Source: Limibacterium fermenti
GTDB lineage: Bacteria; Bacteroidota; Bacteroidia; Bacteroidales; Dysgonomonadaceae
Direction: 5' to 3'
DNA length: 64,000 nucleotides
Assembly (NCBI RefSeq): GCF_041902845.1
Contig: NZ_CP159486.1
Coordinates: 1,736,001-1,800,000, forward strand
The notes below the pieces were generated by a model. The model made no database searches, was not told where the DNA came from, and saw only the letters and a program-made list of their open reading frames with translations. Position numbers and translations under genes: made by a program. Shown in pieces: positions 1-7,804 of this stretch. Every line of letters begins with the position of its first letter. The first letter of the stretch is position 1.

Positions 1-740
1 TGTACGATCAGTTCCCCTTTCAGGCTGAACATCAGCACAATCGTAAACAATAAGGCGATAAGGGTAACAGGCGATATGGCAGGAATGAACTTTTCCCTGT
101 ACCATTGTTCCCCTTTTATCTTTACGAGTATCAAGCGGCTAAGGATACCCATCAGGAAAGGGATGCCCAGATAGATGGCAACCGTTTGGGCAATCGTACC
201 GATGGAAATATCCACGATTGCCCCTTCAAAACCGAATAGCGGAGGCAACTTCGTAACGAATATCCAGGCATAGAAACTGTAAAAGAATACCTGAAAGATG
301 CTGTTCAGGGCTACCAATCCTGCGCCATACTCCGTATTCCCTTCCGCCAGATCGTTCCAGACAAGCACCATTGCGATACATCTGGCAAGACCGATCAGAA
401 TAACTCCCACCATATATTCGGGATAATCGTGCAGGAAGAGGATTGCCAGTAAGAACATCAGGACAGGCCCGATAATCCAGTTCAGGATGAGTGATACGGT
501 CAGTATTTTTACATTGGAAAAAACCTTGGGCAGTTGTTTGTAGTCTACTTTCGCCAATGGCGGGTACATCATCAGGATAAGGCCGATAGCCAAAGGAATG
601 TTTGTTGTCCCGCTTGACATGGAATCTATATAGCCGCTGAATGACGGGATGAAATAACCCAGCCCCACACCGACAGCCATAGCAAGGAATATCCAAAGGG
701 TTAAGTTTTTGTCTAAAAAGTTAAGTTTCTTTTCACTCAT
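1..740 (-). CDS. acr3: Acr3-type arsenite efflux permease (3' part outside window)
   Basis: Inner-membrane arsenite exporter of the Acr3/BASS family, which removes the As(III) produced by the neighbouring reductase. The 246 visible residues start MSEKKLNFLDK and form a series of hydrophobic helices. The family cysteine is visible as GLARC121IAMVLVWNDLAEGN, the conserved helix-4 region. The frame stays open to the window edge, so the C-terminal third or so is missing. The start overlaps the arsC stop by 8 nt, which indicates translational coupling in an arsR-arsC-acr3 operon. The family call is firm; only the end is unknown. Confidence 0.95.
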   Translation of the reverse strand, partial: MSEKKLNFLDKNLTLWIFLAMAVGVGLGYFIPSFSGYIDSMSSGTTNIPLAIGLILMMYPPLAKVDYKQLPKVFSNVKILTVSLILNWIIGPVLMFLLAILFLHDYPEYMVGVILIGLARCIAMVLVWNDLAEGNTEYGAGLVALNSIFQVFFYSFYAWIFVTKLPPLFGFEGAIVDISIGTIAQTVAIYLGIPFLMGILSRLILVKIKGEQWYREKFIPAISPVTLIALLFTIVLMFSLKGELIV

Positions 741-1386
741 TCCTCAATATGTTATTTGTTAAAAGACCGATAACTTTTTCAAATCTTTCATGGCAACATA
801 CCCCGTTCGGGGATAATTCTTTACATTTTCCCGTATTATGTTTGTTCAAGTAATTTCTTACCGATTTGATATCGGTACAATTCGCTTTAACCGTATTTCT
901 TATATTCCCCAACGTTATCTTTCCACAATGACAGATAATAACATAGTCTGAACTTTCATCCAATTGATTAAAAAGTATGTGGTGCTGGTAGAAATTATAA
1001 AATGCTTTTTTGATTTCATCCCTTATCCGGATATACTCCGATTGTATAAATTCGGGCGTTCCCGTAGCTTCCGACGGATCATCGAAGCCGATATGCAAGC
1101 GGTTCTTTACCTTGCCGGAAAACGTCGGGCAGCTTTCATTGGCACCGCCGCAAACGGTAATCACATAATCCCATTTATCGTCGATATAGTGGTCAACGCT
1201 ATCGGATGTATGGTGCGAAATATCCACCCCTGCCTCCTGCATGACTTCTATCGCTTTGGGATTCACCTTCCCGCTTGCTTTTGTTCCTGCGGAATAAACC
1301 GATAATCCGGGATCGAACGATTGTAAAAAACCGTGTGCCATCTGGCTGCGGCAACTGTTACCCGTACAAAGGATCAAAATTTTCAT
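733..1386 (-). CDS. arsC: Arsenate reductase (LMW-phosphatase type) with C-terminal BFD-like iron-sulfur tail
   Basis: Reduces arsenate to arsenite for export by Acr3. Residues 1-135 are a low-molecular-weight phosphatase fold with the catalytic loop C7-T-G-N-S-C12-R13 at the N-terminus (CX5R) and the DDPSEATGTPE loop. I chose the ATG at 1386 because MKILILCTGNSC is the normal N-terminus; an upstream in-frame ATG adds 20 atypical residues. The protein is 217 residues, against about 135-145 for the family. The extra C-terminal part contains CHC, then NTGKC and NGVCC, which resembles the [2Fe-2S] BFD/CopZ N-terminal cysteine pattern. The fusion is unusual and its role is inferred only. It overlaps acr3 by 8 nt. 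Confidence 0.9.
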   Translation of the reverse strand: MKILILCTGNSCRSQMAHGFLQSFDPGLSVYSAGTKASGKVNPKAIEVMQEAGVDISHHTSDSVDHYIDDKWDYVITVCGGANESCPTFSGKVKNRLHIGFDDPSEATGTPEFIQSEYIRIRDEIKKAFYNFYQHHILFNQLDESSDYVIICHCGKITLGNIRNTVKANCTDIKSVRNYLNKHNTGKCKELSPNGVCCHERFEKVIGLLTNNILRNE

Positions 1387-1492
1387 TTCAGTTATTTTTT
1401 TGTTGTATGTATATTTACAATTCGTATTTCGTAGAACAACGAACATCTATTCAAAAAAAATACCGGCACAGTTTTTCCGGCACTTTCTGATA

Positions 1493-1813
1493 TCAGCAAA
1501 TATCCTCTGTCTTCTGTAATTGGGTGAAGAAGTCCGCGAACAACCCTTTCGCCTTGTTCCAGTTCTCCTGATGGATGCAATATTTTACGGTGGGTAAGGT
1601 AATCGTACCCTGAATCAATCCTGCATCTTTGAGTTCGTTCAAATGCTGCGACAAGGTGCTTTTGGCAATCGGCAGTATCTCCGACATATCTCCGTGATAA
1701 CAACATGACCGGGTTGCCAGCATTTCCAAGATGGCGATACGGATGGGATGCCCCAACGCTTTGGCAAAGCGTGCAAGTTGCTCCTGTTGGTCTGCTAATT
1801 CTTTCTTTGACAT
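1493..1813 (-). CDS. arsR: ArsR/SmtB-family arsenic-responsive repressor
   Basis: Winged-helix metalloregulator of 106 residues that should repress its own operon until As(III) binds. The N-terminal FAKALGHPIRIAILEML segment (about 16-32) is typical of the family, and the recognition helix region is AKSTLSQHLNELKDAGLIQG (about 50-69). The metal site probably uses C37-C38 just before the helix, perhaps with the C-terminal Cys106; the classic CxCxxC spacing is not present. I chose the ATG at 1813 because the frame upstream only offers TTG. It is the first gene of the ars operon, with a promoter and palindromes upstream. Confidence 0.9.
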   Translation of the reverse strand: MSKKELADQQEQLARFAKALGHPIRIAILEMLATRSCCYHGDMSEILPIAKSTLSQHLNELKDAGLIQGTITLPTVKYCIHQENWNKAKGLFADFFTQLQKTEDIC

Positions 1814-1832
1814 AATCAATATTTATAGTTCG

Positions 1833-1872
1833 CAAATATACGAATAGTTTTATTATTCGCAATATTACGAAT
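1833..1872 (-). promoter_or_regulatory. ars operon promoter with ArsR-type inverted repeats
   Basis: On the minus strand a -7 box TATATTTG (1840-1833) is preceded at 19 nt by ATTG, close to the Bacteroides TTTG/TAnnTTTG pattern. Overlapping inverted repeats lie here: CGAATA (1841-1846) with TATTCG (1854-1859), and ATTCG (1855-1859) with CGAAT (1868-1872). These are the expected place and size for ArsR operators. Binding is inferred, not shown. Confidence 0.6.
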
Positions 1873-1960
1873 GATAATTTTCTCTGTCTGTCTTGGTGTT
1901 TCAGGAGTACAAGCGGATAAAATATACCCCAGAAATCACTGAACAACTGTTCTATTTCTT

Positions 1961-1968
1961 TATCTTTG
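1961..1968 (+). promoter_or_regulatory. -7 box upstream of histone H1-like gene
   Basis: TATCTTTG matches the Bacteroidetes TAnnTTTG -7 consensus and sits 24 nt before the start codon of the small H1-like gene. No clear TTTG -33 element is visible at the usual distance. Confidence 0.5.
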
Positions 1969-1992
1969 CGACGAAATATTTAAAATAAAGAT

Positions 1993-2166
1993 ATGAAACA
2001 GCTAACAGACAATTTGAACCGGCTATTCGCAGAATTTACAAAAGATGCAGCTTTGCAGGTCGAAAACGGAAATAAGGCAGCGGGAACCCGCGCCCGTAAA
2101 GCATCCCTGGCCATTGAGAAGGCATTGAAGGAATTTCGTAAAAAGTCGATTGAACTTTCAAAATGA
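1993..2166 (+). CDS. Histone H1-like small DNA-binding protein
   Basis: A 57-residue Lys/Arg/Ala-rich protein starting MKQLTDNLNRLFAEF with the core KAAGTRARKASLAIEKALKEF. This matches the Hc1/histone H1-like small proteins common in Bacteroidales, which bind DNA non-specifically in the nucleoid. It is monocistronic, has a -7 box 24 nt upstream, and is separated from the next gene by about 145 nt. Family membership is recognised from the sequence pattern; its role here is inferred. Confidence 0.85.
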   Translation: MKQLTDNLNRLFAEFTKDAALQVENGNKAAGTRARKASLAIEKALKEFRKKSIELSK

Positions 2167-2281
2167 GCCGATCATACAGATTGGAAAATGGGAAAAAGTT
2201 GTCTGATACGTAAAGACAACTTTTTGTTTTATTTATCAGTATCTTTTCAATATTATTGCGTTTCATTTTCAGGCAAATAGA

Positions 2282-2289
2282 TATCTTTG
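2282..2289 (+). promoter_or_regulatory. -7 box for the 113-residue hypothetical gene
   Basis: TATCTTTG, a consensus TAnnTTTG -7 box, lies 23 nt upstream of the ATG at 2313. A TTTC about 17 nt further upstream is a poor -33 candidate. Confidence 0.45.
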
Positions 2290-2312
2290 TACTGAAATAA
2301 TATCGGTATGGC

Positions 2313-2654
2313 ATGGCAGTAAAAATAGAGAAATGGGTAGTCGCTCAAAAGAAATACAAACTGTCCGACAAACACGTCGAAATGGCGCGACAATTAGGCT
2401 TAAATCCCGACAAGCTGGGCAAGATCGACAACCACAAGCAGGAAATATGGAAAGCGCCGTTGCCGCAATTCATTGAAGAAATATACTTCAAACGGTTTAA
2501 GCGTGAAGAACCTGCCGTTATCCGCTCCTTGAAAGACATCATCGCGGATGATAAAGCCCGGAAGGAGAAGAAGAAAAAGGAGAAAGCAAAGAAACGGGCG
2601 GCGATGGGAAAAGAACAGGACAACAATAATATAACTTTCGTTGATACGGAATAA
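2313..2654 (+). CDS. Conserved hypothetical basic protein
   Basis: 113 residues, no signal peptide or membrane segment. The N-terminal half includes KLSDKHVEMARQLGLNPDKLG, and IDNHKQEIWKAPLPQFIEEIYFKRF follows. The C-terminus is a long Lys/Glu helix (about 75-100). I recognise this as a widespread small Bacteroidales protein of unknown function and do not assign a role. It is a single gene with its own promoter and a terminator overlapping its stop codon. Confidence 0.7.
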   Translation: MAVKIEKWVVAQKKYKLSDKHVEMARQLGLNPDKLGKIDNHKQEIWKAPLPQFIEEIYFKRFKREEPAVIRSLKDIIADDKARKEKKKKEKAKKRAAMGKEQDNNNITFVDTE

Positions 2655-2680
2655 AAAATCCGCTTACAGGCGGATTTTTT
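2653..2680 (+). terminator. Rho-independent terminator
   Basis: AAAAATCCGC (2654-2663) pairs with GCGGATTTTT (2670-2679) around a 6-nt loop. The run of T in the right arm makes it a working terminator for the upstream gene. Confidence 0.85.
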
Positions 2681-2720
2681 ATTAACCGATATGAATATAT
2701 GAAACATCTTAGATGGTAGA

Positions 2721-2750
2721 AACGCCCGAATTAAATTCCGGGCGTTCTTT
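2721..2750 (-). terminator. Hairpin at the end of the tra operon
   Basis: AACGCCCG (2721-2728) pairs with CGGGCGTT (2739-2746) over a 10-nt AT-rich loop, 16 nt beyond the traQ stop. It probably terminates the long tra transcript. The T-rich flank TTCTTT is on the plus side, so it may act in both directions. Confidence 0.5.
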
Positions 2751-2765
2751 GCATACACCATGTTA

Positions 2766-3341
2766 TTATAATAATGAACTTCCACCTGCCAGCATCTTGC
2801 ATTGCAGGGAAAATACAGCTTTCATATACTCTTTGAAGCCTGTTGCTTGCCCCGTATCTTCTGCCGGATCATCCTGAAAGGAAAAAGTCCTTTCAATAAC
2901 CTGCCCGAACGAATCTTCTATGTAAACCGTGAATACGCTTTGCTCTTCCGAAAAAGAGGTATAGTAAAGGCGGAATACGGATTTTGTCAGCGGGTACAGG
3001 TCGTTCGGCTCGAATACCGTCCCTTCATCCGTTTTCAGTTCACCCTCCCCGTCCGTCTGGAACATACGGATGAAAAACTTTACATCCCGGTAGTTGCCCT
3101 CCCTGACTAATGTACAGCGGATTTCAACGGTTTCCCCTTTTTTGACCTTTTTAGGAACCGGCATAGTAACCAGATCAAATGCGTAAGCCTGACGAACATC
3201 CAAATCGTTGCTACAGGCACAGACTATTGCACCGAGCAATAGCGTGTATAAAAAATACAGTAAAAGCCGGGTGCAATTAAGCTTGCTTGAAATTGCCGAG
3301 GCGCATCCTGTATTATGGAAATATGCTAAGAATTTTTTCAT
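2766..3341 (-). CDS. traQ: Conjugal transfer lipoprotein TraQ (DUF3872)
   Basis: Last gene of the tra operon, 191 residues. An N-terminal hydrophobic segment ends in GAIVCACSND, a likely lipobox, so the protein should be anchored in the envelope. The remaining beta-rich domain (PVPKKVKKGETVEIRCTL and FFIRMFQTDGEGEL) fits the TraQ/DUF3872 family of Bacteroides conjugative transposons. Its precise role in mating is unknown. It lies 22 nt after the adenine methylase and is followed by a hairpin. Confidence 0.8.
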   Translation of the reverse strand: MKKFLAYFHNTGCASAISSKLNCTRLLLYFLYTLLLGAIVCACSNDLDVRQAYAFDLVTMPVPKKVKKGETVEIRCTLVREGNYRDVKFFIRMFQTDGEGELKTDEGTVFEPNDLYPLTKSVFRLYYTSFSEEQSVFTVYIEDSFGQVIERTFSFQDDPAEDTGQATGFKEYMKAVFSLQCKMLAGGSSLL

Positions 3342-3363
3342 TGTGAATTATATTTTTCATTGT

Positions 3364-3825
3364 TTATAAATAAAGAAATTTCCCTTTAAGGGTATTGTTT
3401 GAGAGTATCCGGGCGTTTTCCGTTCCGTATGCAACCAGCATGGAGCCGTTCCTCGGCTGTAAGCCTTGCGTGCCGTCCGGTCTGAAGAACCGTACCCGGT
3501 CATACAGGAACTTGATCGCCGTAGCGTGCCGGAGCACAATATCGTGGAACCATTTGGCTTCGACTTTGGCAAAAACCAAAGCGATGCCGTTATTGTGTTC
3601 GGCCATCCTGACCAGGAACTGTTGTATCAGCGGATTGGAATACGGCGGATTGAGCCATACCCTGCCGTGCCAATCTTTATTTAAACCGTCTTCCTCTACG
3701 GTATAGAACTGTTTCGCCGAACGGTTCTGCCGGTAGGCTTCCTCGGAAGATGCAGGGTCTAAATCAAATTCGCCCAACGATTGTATAATCTCCGCAGGCG
3801 TGTACCACTCGTCGCTTGTTTTCAT
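3364..3825 (-). CDS. Phage-type N6-adenine DNA methyltransferase
   Basis: A 153-residue solitary methyltransferase of the phage Dam (DNA N-6-adenine-methyltransferase) family, using SAM to methylate adenine. Visible motifs are D5-E-W-Y-T-P10, D21-L-D-P24 and the catalytic N59-P-P-Y-S63, followed by QQFLVRMAEH. No restriction partner is adjacent. It is embedded in the tra operon between traO (3 nt spacing) and traQ, where CTnDOT-like elements often have a primase-like traP. A plausible role is protecting transferred DNA from host restriction, but that is inference. Confidence 0.88.
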   Translation of the reverse strand: MKTSDEWYTPAEIIQSLGEFDLDPASSEEAYRQNRSAKQFYTVEEDGLNKDWHGRVWLNPPYSNPLIQQFLVRMAEHNNGIALVFAKVEAKWFHDIVLRHATAIKFLYDRVRFFRPDGTQGLQPRNGSMLVAYGTENARILSNNTLKGKFLYL

Positions 3826-3827
3826 CC

Positions 3828-4412
3828 CTAATCAATCATAAACCGTAATCCGATTCCAAACTGTGTGTGGAACTTTGTCATATCGGAACCGGACAGGATG
3901 CGTTCGCGCCCGGTGAGCAGCAACACAACACGGTCGGTCAGGTAGGTTTCCATTTCCAAAGTGATTGCCCCGCCATACACAAAGCGGTCGCGGTTTTCGA
4001 GCGTCGAGCCGTCGAACAGCAGCTTGTCGCCCCAATTCACCGTTTCGTAACCCGCCACCGCCGAGCCGCCCAGCGAAAGGAAAAAGGTTTTTGACGGATC
4101 GGACAGGATATTCAGGAAATAGCCGCCTTCGGCGGTAAATTGCGCCACCGGCAGGCGGCTGTCCTTATAAGGATAGTACCGTGCAAGGTACTCCCCGCCG
4201 AACACCCACTTATTACAGTTTTTCGTGTAGGTCGCCATCGCAGCCCCGAAGTAATAGCCCGTTTCGTTGCGGGTAGGGGAAGAATAAAAACCGTCCGCCA
4301 TGCCGCCTGTTACCTGTATGCCCCGCATACCGGGCAAACAACGCTGGGCGTATGCCCCGCCCGGAAGGGCGAAGCATAAGACCAACGTAAGTATAAATAT
4401 TATTCGCTTCAT
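3828..4412 (-). CDS. traO: Conjugal transfer protein TraO
   Basis: 194 residues with a cleavable signal peptide (MKRIIFILTLVLCFALPGGAYA), then a beta-strand-rich body with alternating aromatic residues and a C-terminal GIGLRFMID, typical of a small outer-membrane barrel. It matches the TraO family of Bacteroides ICEs. It probably sits in the outer membrane as part of the mating channel. Spacing is 2 nt to traN and 2 nt to the methylase. Confidence 0.85.
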   Translation of the reverse strand: MKRIIFILTLVLCFALPGGAYAQRCLPGMRGIQVTGGMADGFYSSPTRNETGYYFGAAMATYTKNCNKWVFGGEYLARYYPYKDSRLPVAQFTAEGGYFLNILSDPSKTFFLSLGGSAVAGYETVNWGDKLLFDGSTLENRDRFVYGGAITLEMETYLTDRVVLLLTGRERILSGSDMTKFHTQFGIGLRFMID

Positions 4413-4414
4413 GG

Positions 4415-5362
4415 CTATTTCACTTTAAGTTCGTTAATCACCCTTGCCCGTACCAGATCGGCATTATCCACGGTAAACCGTTGATGCCGTCCGCCGTTCT
4501 GTTCGTTCAGTTCCACCACCAGCATTTTATCGTCGGGAATGGTAAATTTCGGCAGTGCGAAAATCATCCGTTCGGTATGCCTGCCGTTAACCAGCATAAG
4601 GTTGTTATAGGCGCGGAGCGGCCAGATCACCTGTTCCTGAATGGCGGTGCGCTTCGCTACTTGTTTGTCCACGATTTTGAACGTAATAAAATCCACATTA
4701 AAAGGGACATTGGATGAATTTTTCAACTGGAGGTGGAAATACAGCAGCCCGTTGTGGGTATAAATGCCCTTTAACGTATGCTGTATGCCGAAGCGCTTGG
4801 AGCCGATATGCTTGATCTCCCGGTCATTGTTTTTGTAAACCGACTGCATGATCAGGCGCACCAGTAACGGCGATTCCTGCCCCAATTCCTGCAAATAGAT
4901 TTGCAGGGCATTGTTCGGGCGGTTGACAGCCTCACCGTCGTGGAGGAAGTCGGTCATTTCGACGGAAAGTTTTACCGGCTCATCCGCATATTTTACATTA
5001 AAGCTGTAGTAACTCCCGTCTTCCGTGATTACGGACAGGTTACTTTCCCGACTGAAATCCCGCAGGGCGGCTTTTACCCGCAACACATTCTCCGTACCGT
5101 CGGCTTTGGCAGCCAGCAGGTCGGCGGAACCTAAGTCCACATACCGGATAGCAGACGGAAAGATGACATGCACCGTTTTACTGAAAGTTACTTCCAACGC
5201 ATACGGCGGGATCATCCGGTTAAAGGTCAACGGGCGTGTATAACCCTGGTAATAGTCCCCCGTCGAGGGATTGGACGGCAGAGCCGTTCCGCTGTTGTTT
5301 TCCTGCGCATGGGTAGTAAATACGCTCACCGCGAAGGCGAGCATGACAAAAAACTGTTTCAT
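4415..5362 (-). CDS. traN: Conjugal transfer protein TraN (DUF4138)
   Basis: 315 residues with a signal peptide (MKQFFVMLAFAVSVFTTHAQ) and a periplasmic beta-rich domain containing the conserved NRMIPPYALEVTFSKTVHVI segment. This fits TraN/DUF4138 of Bacteroides conjugative transposons, thought to play a VirB9-like part in the outer core. It follows traM with a 60-nt gap that holds an AACCACTAAAAAAATC leader motif also found upstream of other ICE genes. Confidence 0.88.
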   Translation of the reverse strand: MKQFFVMLAFAVSVFTTHAQENNSGTALPSNPSTGDYYQGYTRPLTFNRMIPPYALEVTFSKTVHVIFPSAIRYVDLGSADLLAAKADGTENVLRVKAALRDFSRESNLSVITEDGSYYSFNVKYADEPVKLSVEMTDFLHDGEAVNRPNNALQIYLQELGQESPLLVRLIMQSVYKNNDREIKHIGSKRFGIQHTLKGIYTHNGLLYFHLQLKNSSNVPFNVDFITFKIVDKQVAKRTAIQEQVIWPLRAYNNLMLVNGRHTERMIFALPKFTIPDDKMLVVELNEQNGGRHQRFTVDNADLVRARVINELKVK

Positions 5363-5422
5363 TGCTAATTCATTTAAAATTGTTTGACAAAAAGATTTTT
5401 TTAGTGGTTTGATTTGTTTTTA

Positions 5423-6856
5423 TTATTGCGTTTTAGGGAGTAGCAATAGGCGGTAATTCGCTTTGAGCGTTACTTTCACCACGCTCATTTTCTTACTTAC
5501 ATACTGTGATGCTCCCTGTATCAGCCCCTTTCCCATATCGGCAGCCAACTGCGACCCCGCATTGTCGGAAATCATAATGCCCGTTCCGGCAGAGTTCGCC
5601 AGCGTCGCGGCGACTTCCCTGGCCGCTTTTACCTCATCCGAACCGGGCACGGATATCCCGCGCTGGCCGTCGGTATCATAGACCGATATTTCCACGGGAA
5701 TAATATTTCCGTCATACTGGATGCTGTTTATTGTTACCTCCATCCGTTCGCCCCCGATCCGGCACGTTCCGGTGACGACCGTGTTCGCAGGGATCAGGAT
5801 ATTCCCCGCCAGCATCGCCTCCAACAGCCGTATTTGCAGCTCCTTACCGTTGGTCAGCGTGACGGTCTGGTAGACGCAGGCGCGGATGCTGTTTTTATCC
5901 CGGACGCCTTCGTTCCCGGCGGCGGTCAAAAAGCCCATGTTACGCGGCTTGTTGTATTGTCCTACAAACTCGTCATTGCTCATCGGGGCAGATAAAAGTG
6001 AAACTACATTCTGCCGCACCTGCTTTACGGGTTGGGCGACCACCTTGCCGGATTGTCCGGCCTGCGCCGTGGAAGACCCGGAGGCGGCGGTTTCTCCCGT
6101 GGCATCCGTTTCCAATGCCGGTTGCCCTGCGGTTACCGCCGCATGTGGAGAATATTTCGCTGCCAGCTTGTACGACTTTTCTATCATGGCAAGCTGTTCG
6201 TCCTCCATGCGCTTACTTTCCCCGGCTTCCTCCAGTTTGCGTTCCAGTTCCTGTATGCGCCATTCCATTGCAAGCTGCGACTGTTCGTCCACCTCGGTAG
6301 CGGGCTGGTCGTACCATGTGCCCAACTGCCTGTTGATGTCCTGATAGGCAGCCGTCGAGGACTGGATAGCGGAAGTACGGCGTGAAGGATTGCTACCCGT
6401 AAAACGGGATGGCTCTTCGTAATTATCCGTTCCCCATTGCCGTTCTTCTTCCTCCGCTTCGGAAAGCCGGTAGGAAAAATCCTGCAACGAGCGCAGCCGT
6501 TCCTGCTCCTTCTGCTGCATGGCTTCCCGTTGGTAGGCGTCGCGCTTGTCGGACACCAGCCCGCCGTCTTTGGGCATCGGCAGTTCTACGTTCAGCCCCG
6601 CTTGCTGCGCTTCCTTCTCCTTGTCCTTGCCGGACGGGGCTAAGATCAGCCACATGGCTGCGCCGAAAATCAGGAAGAACAGCGGCATGACGAGCATTTT
6701 CTTCCGTTTTTGCATCTGCGCCGGGGTCAACTCCTTTTTGGGAGCCGGCTTCCCAGGCTCTTTCTTCGCTTCCGGCTTCATATCTGGCGCGGGTTGTTGT
6801 ACTTCGGGCGTTGCCGTTTCCGGCGGCGTCCCTTTATTCAAATTCTCCTGTTCCAT
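5423..6856 (-). CDS. traM: Conjugal transfer protein TraM
   Basis: 477 residues, VirB10-like in layout: a Pro/Lys-rich cytoplasmic N-terminus (about 1-50), one membrane helix (about 54-72, MLVMPLFFLIFGAAMWLIL), a Gln/Glu-rich coiled region (about 105-230) and a C-terminal periplasmic domain with VTLTNGKELQIRLLEAM and NTVVTGTCRIGGERM. This is the Bacteroides TraM family that bridges inner and outer membrane complexes. It overlaps traL by 23 nt. Confidence 0.9.
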   Translation of the reverse strand: MEQENLNKGTPPETATPEVQQPAPDMKPEAKKEPGKPAPKKELTPAQMQKRKKMLVMPLFFLIFGAAMWLILAPSGKDKEKEAQQAGLNVELPMPKDGGLVSDKRDAYQREAMQQKEQERLRSLQDFSYRLSEAEEEERQWGTDNYEEPSRFTGSNPSRRTSAIQSSTAAYQDINRQLGTWYDQPATEVDEQSQLAMEWRIQELERKLEEAGESKRMEDEQLAMIEKSYKLAAKYSPHAAVTAGQPALETDATGETAASGSSTAQAGQSGKVVAQPVKQVRQNVVSLLSAPMSNDEFVGQYNKPRNMGFLTAAGNEGVRDKNSIRACVYQTVTLTNGKELQIRLLEAMLAGNILIPANTVVTGTCRIGGERMEVTINSIQYDGNIIPVEISVYDTDGQRGISVPGSDEVKAAREVAATLANSAGTGIMISDNAGSQLAADMGKGLIQGASQYVSKKMSVVKVTLKANYRLLLLPKTQ

Positions 6857-7127
6857 TGTGAAAATTGTTTAATCGGTTAATACTATCCCTGCGGGATTGC
6901 TCCTGTTGGAGCCGCAAGGTTTCAATGCGCTTGATTTCGAGTTGGGCGCCGCTCTTTTTGCCGAAGTTGTAAATCGACGAGACAGTCATGTAGATGGACA
7001 ACCCGCCGAATGCAAAGAGCATCGCCAGCACGAGGATCACGCGGCGGCCGGGCGTTAAACGCCCCAACAGCCCGCGCAGGCCGTCTTCCAGCCATCCGTT
7101 GATTGTATGAAAGATTTTCTTTATCAT
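6834..7127 (-). CDS. traL: Conjugal transfer protein TraL (DUF3989)
   Basis: 97 residues with one membrane helix (VILVLAMLFAFGGLSIYMTV, about 27-46) and a coiled C-terminus rich in Gln and Arg. I chose the ATG at 7127 (MIKKIFHTINGWLEDGLRG). An upstream in-frame ATG at 7178 lies inside traK and adds 17 untypical residues. It sits 7 nt after traK and overlaps traM. The protein is probably an inner-membrane part of the mating channel; its precise role is not established. Confidence 0.82.
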   Translation of the reverse strand: MIKKIFHTINGWLEDGLRGLLGRLTPGRRVILVLAMLFAFGGLSIYMTVSSIYNFGKKSGAQLEIKRIETLRLQQEQSRRDSINRLNNFHNGTGEFE

Positions 7128-7134
7128 GACACAC

Positions 7135-7758
7135 CTACCTTTCCAATACCCGCAAGTCGCGGTTTTCGATGATTTCAAACCTTTCCATGATGAACCCGTG
7201 CGGGTTGTTGTCAGAGCGCACCGAATTAATCAGGTTACAGCGCGTGACGAGGCTCCGTTCGGTGATGTTCGACGCCCGGATAATCATTTGCCGGGCATAG
7301 GTTACGGCCGTGTACGGATACGTGTTGAGGTCGAGCGCCACGCTGTCAACCGCAATAGTCTGGTTGATATTCCCGCTGATTATGCGGTTATAATACCCCT
7401 TCTCCGCCATGTCCGAATAATGCTTGTAGGCGCTCTTATCCACTAAGAAAAGTGCGCGGTTGATATTGGATTCGATGGCGGCCTTATCGGGTGAGAGCGT
7501 AAAGAACAGTTCGTGGAACCGCCTGATATGCTCGCGGGCTTCCACCGGACGGTTCTGAGAAAGGTCTTGGGACAAGGCCAGCATAAGCGACTTGCCCCCG
7601 TCGAGGACATAGATCTTTTGCCGTTGCGCTTCGGCGAAATTGTACGACGACCAAACCGAATAACCGGTTATGCCGGCGCAAACCACCAAAAACACAATGC
7701 CGAAGAAACGTATCTGCTTAAAACTCGTTTCGATATTTTTTAATGACTTAAATTCCAT
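7135..7758 (-). CDS. traK: Conjugal transfer protein TraK
   Basis: 207 residues with a short cytoplasmic N-terminus (MEFKSLKNIETSFKQIRF), one membrane helix (FFGIVFLVVCAGITGYSVW, about 19-37) and a periplasmic domain with HIRRFHELFFTLSPD and a closing NPHGFIMERFEIIENRDLRVL. This matches the TraK family and the single-helix arrangement of VirB8-like proteins. It lies between traJ and traL in the usual order. Confidence 0.88.
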   Translation of the reverse strand: MEFKSLKNIETSFKQIRFFGIVFLVVCAGITGYSVWSSYNFAEAQRQKIYVLDGGKSLMLALSQDLSQNRPVEAREHIRRFHELFFTLSPDKAAIESNINRALFLVDKSAYKHYSDMAEKGYYNRIISGNINQTIAVDSVALDLNTYPYTAVTYARQMIIRASNITERSLVTRCNLINSVRSDNNPHGFIMERFEIIENRDLRVLER

Positions 7759-7804
7759 TTTATTGAATGATTTATTTGATTAATTGCCGGCGGCGGCTCG
7801 CCGC

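Noticed and set aside
226..696. 156-residue minus-strand frame inside acr3
   Set aside because: It is in another frame on the same strand as the Acr3 permease, whose membrane helices and conserved cysteine are clear.
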